A DNA stretch of 64,000 bases from the NCBI GenBank assembly GCA_964595485.1, contig CAZQQN010000010.1, positions 21,799-85,798 of the forward strand, read 5' to 3'. Within the stretch, counting starts at the first letter, position 1; each line of letters opens with the position of its first letter. The notes beneath the pieces were generated by a model, which did no database searches, was not told where the DNA came from, and worked only from the letters and a program-made list of their open reading frames with translations. Positions 25,562 through 33,158 of this stretch are shown piece after piece. The translations under genes were made by a program, and so were the position numbers. Origin of the DNA: CAZQQN01 sp964595485. GTDB taxonomy: Bacteria > Bacteroidota > Bacteroidia > CAILMK01 > CAYYUA01.

Positions 25562-27397
25562 TTAGGTATCAGGCGAAGAAAAAGTTTGCTCTTCTTTACT
25601 GTTAAAGTAATCCCAAACTTTCTGAGCTCTTTTTTGGCCTACCACATTAACCAATTCTTCCCAGGAAGTTTGCTTAATCTGTTTAACTGATTTGAAAGCT
25701 TCTAACAAATCCTTGGTTGACTTTTTACCAATACCTGGAATTTCTGCCAATTCGCTCTGTAATGTACTGTTCTTGCGGCGTTTGCGGTGGTGTGCCACCC
25801 CAAATCGGTGAGATTCATCCCGTATATGCTGGATCAATTTTAAGCTTTCTGAACGTTTATTTATATAAAGCGGGTAAGGATCACCTGGTTTGTAAATTTC
25901 CTCTAAGCGTTTAGCGATCCCTATGATCTCTACTGATTGATCAAGGCCTAATTGCTTTAGGCTTTTGTAGGCAGCGTTCAGTTGCCCTTTACCGCCATCT
26001 ATCACAACCAATTGCGGTAAATCCTGATTTTCATCAATCAAACGCCTGTAACGGCGATACACCACTTCTTCCATAGAGCTGTAATCGTCAGGCCCCTCAA
26101 CGGTTTTAATGTTAAAATGCCGGTATTCTTTTTTAGCCGGTTCTCCATTTTTGAAACACACCATGGCCGCTACAGGCTTATCACCCTGTATATTTGAGTT
26201 ATCAAATCCTTCAATGTGATAGGGGGTTTCCTTTAAGCCAAAATCCTCTTGTAATTGCTCAAGTTTCTGCCGGGCTCTTTCTGTTTTTGGCGTTTGTTTG
26301 CGAGCTTGCTGCAGCTTATCCTGGTAATAATAAAAAGCGTTTTTGCGCGATAGGTCCAGTAATTTCTTTTTATCCCCTATTTTAGGAACTGTAAAGGTAA
26401 TATCAGAAGTTTCGAAATCCACTTGAAATGGGACAATGATCTCTTGTGAGTTGCTTTCAAACTGCTCTCTGATTTCTGCTATAGCCAATAAAATGATATC
26501 CCGCTCATCTTCATCCAGCTTGCGCGTATATTCAAGCGTATGGGTCCGAATAATGGCCCCGTTGGCTACTTTCAAATAATTTACGTAGCACTTGTTTTCT
26601 TTTGTTATAATGGAAAAAACATCAACATTACTGATTTTAGCATTGACCACCGTTGACTTGGCCTGGAAGTTTTGCAGGGCCTTGATTTTTTTGCGGTAAT
26701 CCTCGGCCTTTTCAAATTCAAAGTTCTTTGAAGCCTCATCCATAAGCTCCTTCAAAGTCCTTATTACTTTACTGGTGTTTCCCTTCAGGATCTCACGGAT
26801 TTTTTGAATGTTTGCATTGTAGTCCTCTTCTGACTGTAGTGCCTCACATGGTCCTTTACACAGGTTAATGTGATAATCCAAACAAACACGGAATTTGCCG
26901 GCCTGTATATTTTTTTCGCTCAGGTCATAATTGCAGCTGCGAATTGGGAAAAGCTTACGCACCATATCCAAAATAACCCGCATGATACCAACTGAGGCAT
27001 AAGGCCCGTAATACTCTGAGCCATCCTTAGAACTATGCCGCGTTGGGAAGACTCTCGGGAAACGTTCATTCTTAATGATGATATAAGGGTACGTCTTACC
27101 ATCTTTTAAATCTACATTGTACCGGGGCTGATATTTTTTGATCAGGTTATTCTCAAGAAGCAGGGCATCATATTCTGAATTGACCACCGTGTAATCAATC
27201 TGGTCAATTTTACCCAGCATAAGGTGAATACGCCTGTTATCGTATTGGTTTTTATTGAAATAGGAAGAAACCCGTTTTTTTAGGTTCCTGGCTTTACCAA
27301 TGTAAAGCAAATTACCCTCCCTATCATAGTATTTGTAGACACCGGCTGTTTCCGGCAATGCTGTTAATTGGTCCCTAATTCGTTTATCCACTTCCAT
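25562..27397 (-). CDS. uvrC: Excinuclease ABC subunit C
   Basis: A 611-residue nuclease that makes both incisions in nucleotide excision repair. The GIY-YIG domain is at the N-terminus (PETAGVYKYYDREGNLLYIGKARNL); the UvrB-binding UVR motif is near residue 210 (FEFEKAEDYRKKIKALQ); the C-terminal nuclease domain has IEGFDNSNIQGD and VVIDGGKGQLNAA; the helix-hairpin-helix is IPGIGKKSTKDLLEAF. Length is typical. It appears to be monocistronic. Confidence 0.96.
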   Translation of the reverse strand: MEVDKRIRDQLTALPETAGVYKYYDREGNLLYIGKARNLKKRVSSYFNKNQYDNRRIHLMLGKIDQIDYTVVNSEYDALLLENNLIKKYQPRYNVDLKDGKTYPYIIIKNERFPRVFPTRHSSKDGSEYYGPYASVGIMRVILDMVRKLFPIRSCNYDLSEKNIQAGKFRVCLDYHINLCKGPCEALQSEEDYNANIQKIREILKGNTSKVIRTLKELMDEASKNFEFEKAEDYRKKIKALQNFQAKSTVVNAKISNVDVFSIITKENKCYVNYLKVANGAIIRTHTLEYTRKLDEDERDIILLAIAEIREQFESNSQEIIVPFQVDFETSDITFTVPKIGDKKKLLDLSRKNAFYYYQDKLQQARKQTPKTERARQKLEQLQEDFGLKETPYHIEGFDNSNIQGDKPVAAMVCFKNGEPAKKEYRHFNIKTVEGPDDYSSMEEVVYRRYRRLIDENQDLPQLVVIDGGKGQLNAAYKSLKQLGLDQSVEIIGIAKRLEEIYKPGDPYPLYINKRSESLKLIQHIRDESHRFGVAHHRKRRKNSTLQSELAEIPGIGKKSTKDLLEAFKSVKQIKQTSWEELVNVVGQKRAQKVWDYFNSKEEQTFSSPDT

Positions 27398-27539
27398 GAC
27401 AATCAGTCAATCAATCCTTATACAAAAAAATCATTTTTTCTGGCTTTAGGTTCAATAAAAGAACTAAAACCTCTGGTATAAATCCTTTGGTATACAGACT
27501 TAGCAACTAGCTTATCTAATCATTTTTTTACCCCAGCAC

Positions 27540-28832
27540 TCAATTGCTTTTACCGGTTATAACCAACTTCTGCTGCTTTGTATTTCCTGCGAAGCGGGTT
27601 TCCAGTATGTATAAGCCTGAGCTAAGGTCGCTAACGGTCACACGGATTTTATCAGCCTTAAAATCAGATCTTGAAACAGTCTTCACCCGATTACCGGACA
27701 GGTCGTAAAAATAAAGACTCAATGTCTGCTTTTGCTTTGCAAATGCGCTCACATTGATATGATCTCTGGCTGGATTGGGGAACACTTCAACTTTGGGGTA
27801 CAATTCCTGATTGATATTATCCTGGCTATTTAGCGAATCAAATGTTTTAGCCAACCCTGCATCATGAACATTAGGAAAGGATACCAATTGAGACCGGTAG
27901 TTGGCTATAGCCTGGCGCATAAATTTTTTCTGGCCCTGGGTAAATATTTTAAGGCAGCGGTCTAAAGAGTAGTCCATGTAGTTTGCGGTCATCCTTTTAA
28001 TATCGCCGCACTCATGCTTTGGTTTGGCTTCACACGGGTTATTCCTGTCAGGGGAGGAAAATGGTAACCGGCATAGGGGCGTATCATCTATGTCATCATC
28101 CTCTGAGCAATCACTCTCACGGCTTTTACCCCATGGGTGAAAAAGGCTTAAGTAATGCCCTAATTCGTGTGTTGCTGTCTTTCCTAAGCTATGGTATTCT
28201 CTATTCCTTTCGCCTAAGAATTGATCATCAATGACAACACCATCTACCTTGGACCCGGCACTTTTATTAGGTAATTGAGAAAACCCAGTTACTGTCCCGG
28301 ATTCAATGCGGCCAACCTGGATAGTATCAACCACCCATATGTTAAGGTAATGCTTGGTAGGCCATCTGGAAAGGTCTTTGATTTCCCTCTGGTTTTCTAA
28401 AATTAGGTTCGCATCCGATGCTTTAACGTAATTAATGGCGTCTGTATCTTCCCCTTGCGGATTTTTATTGGCTAACGCAAAACGGATTTTAGTATCTGCC
28501 CCATCAGGGTGTTCATTGTTTCCGCCACCATACCGTCCAAAATCTTCATTAAGAACCCTGATCTGGCTTTTTATTAGGCTTTTGCTTACTGAATCATCAC
28601 CATCATGAATTACATGAACTACCGTAGGTATTAGGTGGTATTCTTGTTGCGAAATGTCATACTCAGGGCCTTGCTTTTTGCCCTGCGAGGAAGATTGCTG
28701 GCTATCGGGTAAAAAATCAGTACCACAGTAAGTTTTGGGAACACCATCCTGGGCTGAGGCCAAATGTTTAAAGCATAAAAACCCCAGAAAAATGATCATA
28801 ACTACCTTGCCTAAAAACAATTTTTTACCCAT
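27540..28832 (-). CDS. Secreted M43 (pappalysin-like) metalloprotease with a type IX sorting tail
   Basis: A 430-residue exported zinc protease. Signal peptide ends near residue 27 (LASAQ). The zinc site HELGHYLSLFH has His222, Glu223, His226 and His232, as in the M43 family, with a met-turn MDYS further on. The last ~85 residues form a type IX secretion C-terminal domain (VEVFPNPARDHINV, LSLYFYDLSGNRVKTV, LSSGLYILE). It starts inside the stop of the M20 gene (ATGGGTAA overlap), so both are translated from one mRNA. The protein is probably secreted or surface-attached. Confidence 0.9.
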   Translation of the reverse strand: MGKKLFLGKVVMIIFLGFLCFKHLASAQDGVPKTYCGTDFLPDSQQSSSQGKKQGPEYDISQQEYHLIPTVVHVIHDGDDSVSKSLIKSQIRVLNEDFGRYGGGNNEHPDGADTKIRFALANKNPQGEDTDAINYVKASDANLILENQREIKDLSRWPTKHYLNIWVVDTIQVGRIESGTVTGFSQLPNKSAGSKVDGVVIDDQFLGERNREYHSLGKTATHELGHYLSLFHPWGKSRESDCSEDDDIDDTPLCRLPFSSPDRNNPCEAKPKHECGDIKRMTANYMDYSLDRCLKIFTQGQKKFMRQAIANYRSQLVSFPNVHDAGLAKTFDSLNSQDNINQELYPKVEVFPNPARDHINVSAFAKQKQTLSLYFYDLSGNRVKTVSRSDFKADKIRVTVSDLSSGLYILETRFAGNTKQQKLVITGKSN

Positions 28833-30027
28833 TGAATGCCCGGTTTTCCAATTCTCGCAAAGCTATAAACGTCATTAAACCTACACCGGTTTTCAATGAC
28901 GCCTCATCAATATCAAAAGTAGGAGTATGCAAAGCACTATCAATTCCTTTTGCTTGATTGGCTACTCCTAAGCGATAAAATGCAGCCGGCATGTATTGGG
29001 AATAGATAGCAAAATCTTCCGCTGTCATTCTAAGGGGTAAGTCGATCACACTGTCTTCTCCCAGGTAATCAGTCGCGTATTGCCTTGCTTTAGCTGTCAA
29101 GGTTTCGTTGTTGTAAAGGGTAGGATATCCGCTATCAATGACAACATCACAATCACCGCCCATACTTTGAGCAATACCCTTAGCCAATGACCGGATCTTT
29201 TCATGCGCTTGTTGCCGCCAGTTTTCCTCAAATGTGCGGAATGTACCTTCCAAATATACGGAGTCCGGGATCACATTATTGGCTCCTTTCCCTTCAATAA
29301 CGCCAAATGACAATACCGAAGGAGTATTGGGGTCAGCATTACGACTTACCAATTGTTGAAGGCCTACCACTACATGAGAAGCAATCAGTACGGGATCGAC
29401 TAATTTATAAGGCATAGCGGCATGACCACCCTGGCCTTGCACGGTAATGCGGATCTCATCTGAGGAAGCCATGAATTTACCTGGCTTAAAACCCACAGTA
29501 CCTGATTCCAGCTCAGGCAACACATGCTGTCCGAAAATAACTTCAGGTACCGGCTCTTCAAGCGCTCCTTCCTTAATCATCAGGGAAGCACCTCCTGGCG
29601 CTTTTTCCTCGCCGGGCTGAAATAGAATTTTGATCGTTCCTTCAAATTCCTTCTTAAATGCATTCAAAAGCCTCACTACCCCCAGCATAGAAGCGGTATG
29701 AACATCATGGCCACAAGCATGCATTACCCCCTCATTTTGTGAGGCATACGGTTGGTCATTGGCTTCAGTGATGGGTAAGGCATCTGTATCAGCCCTAAGC
29801 GCAATAACCTTTTTATCAGGGTTTTCTCCTCTAATATGGGCAACCAAACCTGTGTTAGCAACCCTTTCAAATGGAATATCCCAGCTATCCAGAATGGAAG
29901 CCAAATAATCAGCGGTTTCGTATTCATTGAAGGAAAGTTCCGGATGGGCATGCAAATGACGCCTATAACTAACCACTTCCGCTATTATATCATTGGCTGC
30001 CTTTTGAATTTTTTTTCTATCGGCCAT
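28825..30027 (-). CDS. M20-family amidohydrolase/peptidase
   Basis: A ~400-residue zinc amidohydrolase of the M20D group, which cleaves N-acyl amino acids or hippurate-like amides. RRHLHAHPELSFNEYETADYL is near the start; HACGHDVHTASMLG and ILFQPGEEKAPGGA carry metal ligands and the catalytic Glu; the dimerisation domain has GQGGHAAMPYKLVDPV. The frame is open to TTG at 30057 and has an ATG at 30051, but a -7 promoter box lies at 30055-30062. I therefore choose the ATG at 30027 (MADRKK). It is the first gene of an operon with the M43 protease. Confidence 0.9.
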   Translation of the reverse strand: MADRKKIQKAANDIIAEVVSYRRHLHAHPELSFNEYETADYLASILDSWDIPFERVANTGLVAHIRGENPDKKVIALRADTDALPITEANDQPYASQNEGVMHACGHDVHTASMLGVVRLLNAFKKEFEGTIKILFQPGEEKAPGGASLMIKEGALEEPVPEVIFGQHVLPELESGTVGFKPGKFMASSDEIRITVQGQGGHAAMPYKLVDPVLIASHVVVGLQQLVSRNADPNTPSVLSFGVIEGKGANNVIPDSVYLEGTFRTFEENWRQQAHEKIRSLAKGIAQSMGGDCDVVIDSGYPTLYNNETLTAKARQYATDYLGEDSVIDLPLRMTAEDFAIYSQYMPAAFYRLGVANQAKGIDSALHTPTFDIDEASLKTGVGLMTFIALRELENRAFNG

Positions 30028-30054
30028 CGGTTGTTTTTCGTGACTTAGCATAAA

Positions 30055-30062
30055 CAAAGGTA
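30055..30062 (-). promoter_or_regulatory. -7 box upstream of the M20 amidohydrolase
   Basis: The minus strand reads TACCTTTG, a TAnnTTTG match, 27 bases upstream of the ATG at 30027. Confidence 0.45.
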
Positions 30063-30138
30063 GCAGGTTTTATGCCAATGAACAATTGGCAATAAAACGA
30101 TGAAAATCCACTTTCATTAAACCCTGAGGTTTAATCAT

Positions 30139-30240
30139 GGTTTAACCACCAATTTTGTAAGTAGATACAATCTAAGCCTTTTGCAAAGGTTTTAGGAAAT
30201 CATACTAGCCATAAGCCCTCATCTTATGCGGGTTTTGTCT
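30139..30240 (+). repeat. Dispersed repeat R1, left copy
   Basis: This stretch matches 31701-31803 with interruptions: TGGTTTAACCACCAATTTTG against TGGTTTTACCACGAATTTTG, then shared CTAAGCCTT, AGGAAATC and GTTTTGTC/GACTTTGTC blocks. Both copies are in the same orientation. They bracket the gene pair at 30632-31588. Confidence 0.7.
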
Positions 30241-30242
30241 AA

Positions 30243-30261
30243 CTTTCTTTTAAAAAGAAAG
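30243..30261. repeat. Perfect 19-base palindrome beside R1
   Basis: CTTTCTTTTAAAAAGAAAG is a nine-base perfect inverted repeat around one central base. It has no U-tract, so it is not a standard terminator. Confidence 0.5.
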
Positions 30262-30631
30262 GGACCAAAAAAATCTGGGATGGGATATTCCAGTGCCCCA
30301 CCTGAACCATCTGCGTTTCATTCCAAAAAATGTGGTAGAACCTTAATCATTAAACCAATGAAAAACCAATCTCGTTCAGGTAAAAACTTCATTAGGGGCT
30401 TCCATCCATGACATTGATTGACTTCTCAATAAAATCAGCATATATTTGTTATTAATTAGTTCATAAAAATCACTTGTTTAGGAAAGATCCCAATAACCAT
30501 TTATGTCTGTTTTAATGTTATGATTGGTTTCCGGATTTTAAATGGTTCATACAAACCACCAAAGCCTTATCAAAAATGAAACCCGGTGATAATAATAGCT
30601 TAGCTTTTGTAAAAATAATTGAAAAGGGTTT

Positions 30632-31198
30632 ATGAGAATACCAGGGAACCGTTGGTACTTTTTGCTTGGCTTTTTATTGCTGCCTTTTTTCAGCTCAGGA
30701 CAACCACCATCCGGGCTTGATTTTGACAAACCGGATATTACCGGCACAATGGGATTTGCTTCTTCCGTCACGCTGCTTGACCTCAATCTTTTTGTCTTTA
30801 ATCCCGGCATCTATGACCGGAATAACCTTTGGTCCATTCAGGTGAATCCTGGCATACATCCTTTCGTCAAACAAGTAACCATCAAGGAGTCAGATGACCT
30901 AACCTACAAATACCGTGAGCGCCGTTTTAGTTTTAACCTGTTGATTGATAAATATTTTTATTTCGGAAATAGCTACAAAGGTTTTTACCTTGAATATGGT
31001 ACCCTGTTTACCGTTGCCAGTTATCGTGGCGTTAATGGCGGCTCTGATGGGCAATTCCTTAGAGCTCCGGGAGTCGGTTATGTGTCCGGTGGTACCTCAG
31101 GTATACAAAAACTTGGTATCCAATATGTGGACTTTCCGGCCGAAACGGTGCTGCCCTTCCGACTTAAATTTAGTTTTGTAGGGATTTTGGGTGACTAA
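30632..31198 (+). CDS. Exported beta-rich protein, probable outer-membrane protein
   Basis: A 188-residue protein with a signal peptide ending near residue 24 (FFSSGQ). The mature part alternates aromatic and glycine-rich strands (RRFSFNLLIDKYFYFGNSYKGFYLEYGTLF, GVGYVSGGTSGIQKLGIQYVDF) and ends in LPFRLKFSFVGILGD. This resembles a small outer-membrane beta-barrel, but I recognise no family. It is followed 18 bases later by a Cys-rich lipoprotein gene, and the pair is bracketed by repeat copies R1 and R2. Confidence 0.6.
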   Translation: MRIPGNRWYFLLGFLLLPFFSSGQPPSGLDFDKPDITGTMGFASSVTLLDLNLFVFNPGIYDRNNLWSIQVNPGIHPFVKQVTIKESDDLTYKYRERRFSFNLLIDKYFYFGNSYKGFYLEYGTLFTVASYRGVNGGSDGQFLRAPGVGYVSGGTSGIQKLGIQYVDFPAETVLPFRLKFSFVGILGD

Positions 31199-31216
31199 AA
31201 AAGTAGTACTTCCTAT

Positions 31217-31588
31217 ATGATTATTCGCATCCTTATCATTCTGGCTATCACATGGCTAATAAACGGTTGCAAAAATTGTAACCAATGCAGGGATACTCCT
31301 CCCAACACCGGCATCCTAAAAATAGACCTGAGCTACGATTCCTGCATGCTCACGGTTTACCAAAGCCCCAAAATAGGGGGGAAAGTAATACGAAAAGGAA
31401 GATTCAAGGGTCGTGATTTTGATACTACTTTACCGGCTGGCCCGTCCTATTCTGCCAAAGCTGTTTATCAATTAGCAGACAAGAAAGTTATTGGTATTGA
31501 TGGTAACCAATCCATTGACGAGTCAAAAAAAGAAGATCGTTGCGATTCGCCATGCTACAAAATAGATGAGGCTAAATTGAAGCTTTGA
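31217..31588 (+). CDS. Small Cys-rich lipoprotein (CxxCxxC at the lipobox)
   Basis: A 123-residue lipoprotein. The lipobox INGC is followed by KNCNQC, giving CxxCxxC from the acylated Cys, the same layout as in the lipoprotein at 25276. Further Cys residues occur as SC and near the end as RCDSPC. The body looks like a beta-sandwich (ILKIDLSYDSCMLTVYQSP, YSAKAVYQLADKKVIGIDG). Function is unknown. Confidence 0.65.
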   Translation: MIIRILIILAITWLINGCKNCNQCRDTPPNTGILKIDLSYDSCMLTVYQSPKIGGKVIRKGRFKGRDFDTTLPAGPSYSAKAVYQLADKKVIGIDGNQSIDESKKEDRCDSPCYKIDEAKLKL

Positions 31589-31700
31589 ACCACCTGGATT
31601 CCCCAAAATTGGTTTGGATGCCAGTGAAAATACCGGTTGTAGCCGAAATAGAATCAAGCGGTCGTTCAAAATATAAATATGTAGAGCTTGCTAAAAAAAC

Positions 31701-31803
31701 TTGGTTTTACCACGAATTTTGTAGATAGACACAACCTAAGCCTTCAACAACGGCACTCAGGAAATCTTATTAACCCTAAATCCCTATCTAATGAGGACTT
31801 TGT
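31701..31803 (+). repeat. Dispersed repeat R2, right copy
   Basis: This is the counterpart of 30139-30240 in the same orientation, about 1.56 kb away. The best-conserved block is TACCACGAATTTTGTAGATAG against AACCACCAATTTTGTAAGTAG. Confidence 0.7.
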
Positions 31804-31962
31804 CAAAGCTTTATTCCACGAAGAATAGGTAGCACCAAAAACTGAAAGGATCTGGGCGGGAAACTGTTGCTGCTTTAGCCCCTATTCGAATTTCCCGCAA
31901 GAAAGCATTCCATTGCATCAACAAAGCCTTGGAAGAAAATTCCAGGTTAGGTTTTTTCCAAG

Positions 31963-31994
31963 CTTGGGAGATAGGAGATAGCCTTGTAAATTTG
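31963..31994 (+). promoter_or_regulatory. Promoter of trhO, positioned for a leaderless mRNA
   Basis: CTTG at 31963-31966, a 20-base spacer and TAAATTTG at 31987-31994 fit the Bacteroidota promoter consensus well. The ATG begins at 32000, only five bases after the -7 box, so transcription should begin at or next to the start codon. Confidence 0.6.
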
Positions 31995-31999
31995 CAATT

Positions 32000-32950
32000 A
32001 TGGCAACGAAAGAACTTCCATACGAAGTATTTTCCTTTTACAAATTTGCTCCGCTTGCAGACCCGGAAGGGTTCAAAGACCGTCATTACCAATTTTGCCG
32101 GGAAATAGGGGTAAAAACCCGGATCATCATAGCTTCAGAGGGCATCAATGGAATTGTTTCAGGACCAAAGGAAGCATGCCGGCAATACAGGGAACATCTC
32201 CATCAATATCCGGAATTTGCTGACATTCATTTTAAAATCGATGAGACCGAGCAACCCTATCTACGCAAAGTTCAGGTTCGTCATAAGGCTGAAATTATCA
32301 ACTCTGGTATTAAAAAAACCGAAGAAATAAGCCCTTTAAAGGATACTGGTGAGCATCTGGATCCCCATACTTTCAAAGCATTGAAAGATAGAGATGATGT
32401 GGTAATCCTGGATGTCCGGTCCAAATATGAGACAGAAGTTGGTCGATTTAAAAATGCTTTAACGCTTGATATTGACAATTTCCGGGAATTCCCGGAGAAA
32501 CTGCGCGAGCTGGCGGAATACAAGGATAAAAAAATCATTACTTACTGCACGGGTGGCATTAAGTGTGAGAAAGCAACAGCCCTCCTGAAAGCAAATGGCT
32601 TCGAAGCCCCTAAGCAGCTGGAGGGTGGCATCCTGAATTATGCCAAAAAGGAAAATGGGGAAGATTTTGAGGGTAAATGCTATGTGTTTGATGAGCGAGT
32701 GGTCATTGACGTCAATCATGTTAATCCCACGACCATTTCGCGGTGCATTCATTGTGAGAAAAGATCAGCCCGGGTTATCAACTGTGCCAACCCCGATTGC
32801 AATGACCAGGTGATCGTTTGCGAGTCATGCGGGTGGGATTGGCAAGGTGCATGCAGCGAAACATGCTTACATAACCCCAGGAAACGCCCTTACGATGGGT
32901 CCGGGTATTACCCAAAGGACAAAATGGTAAAAATCGGGTATTCCGGTTAG
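32000..32950 (+). CDS. trhO: tRNA uridine(34) hydroxylase TrhO (rhodanese family)
   Basis: A 316-residue protein of the YceA/TrhO family, which makes 5-hydroxyuridine at the wobble base of certain tRNAs. Order: an N-terminal acylphosphatase-like domain (FYKFAPLADPEGF, IIIASEGINGIVSG), a rhodanese domain with VVILDVRSKYETEVGRF and the active-site loop CTGGIKCEKA (Cys183), and a Cys-rich tail (CIHCEKRS, CANPDC, CESCGWDW, CSETC) that probably binds metal. All family features are intact. Confidence 0.93.
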   Translation: MATKELPYEVFSFYKFAPLADPEGFKDRHYQFCREIGVKTRIIIASEGINGIVSGPKEACRQYREHLHQYPEFADIHFKIDETEQPYLRKVQVRHKAEIINSGIKKTEEISPLKDTGEHLDPHTFKALKDRDDVVILDVRSKYETEVGRFKNALTLDIDNFREFPEKLRELAEYKDKKIITYCTGGIKCEKATALLKANGFEAPKQLEGGILNYAKKENGEDFEGKCYVFDERVVIDVNHVNPTTISRCIHCEKRSARVINCANPDCNDQVIVCESCGWDWQGACSETCLHNPRKRPYDGSGYYPKDKMVKIGYSG

Positions 32951-33158
32951 CTTCCTAATTCAAAATTTTCTAAATTACCGGTTACTTCAGCCAAGGTTAA
33001 GCCAGCCTGATTGAATGGTTCTTAAGGTTAATCCCAAATCCCATATTGCTAACCTTCATTTCCGGAACTAAGGGTAGTGCATTTAATAAAGCTGCAGGCC
33101 TTGCCCAAAGCAAAGGGATTGTTAATTTTGACAGTATCAATAATCTGATTAGCCTATT

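Larger units (their letters stand above)
30028..30631. other. Intergenic region containing repeat copy R1
   Basis: Contains the M20 promoter box, repeat copy R1 (30139-30240) and a perfect 19-base palindrome next to it. A 61-codon open frame at 30226 is not coding. No gene is seen. Confidence 0.6.
31589..31999. other. Intergenic region containing repeat copy R2 and the trhO promoter
   Basis: No gene is visible. It holds R2 (31701-31803) and a good promoter at its right end. Confidence 0.6.

Noticed and set aside
30226..30411. 61-codon open frame after repeat R1
   Set aside because: It overlaps the repeat and palindrome and has atypical composition; not supported as a gene.
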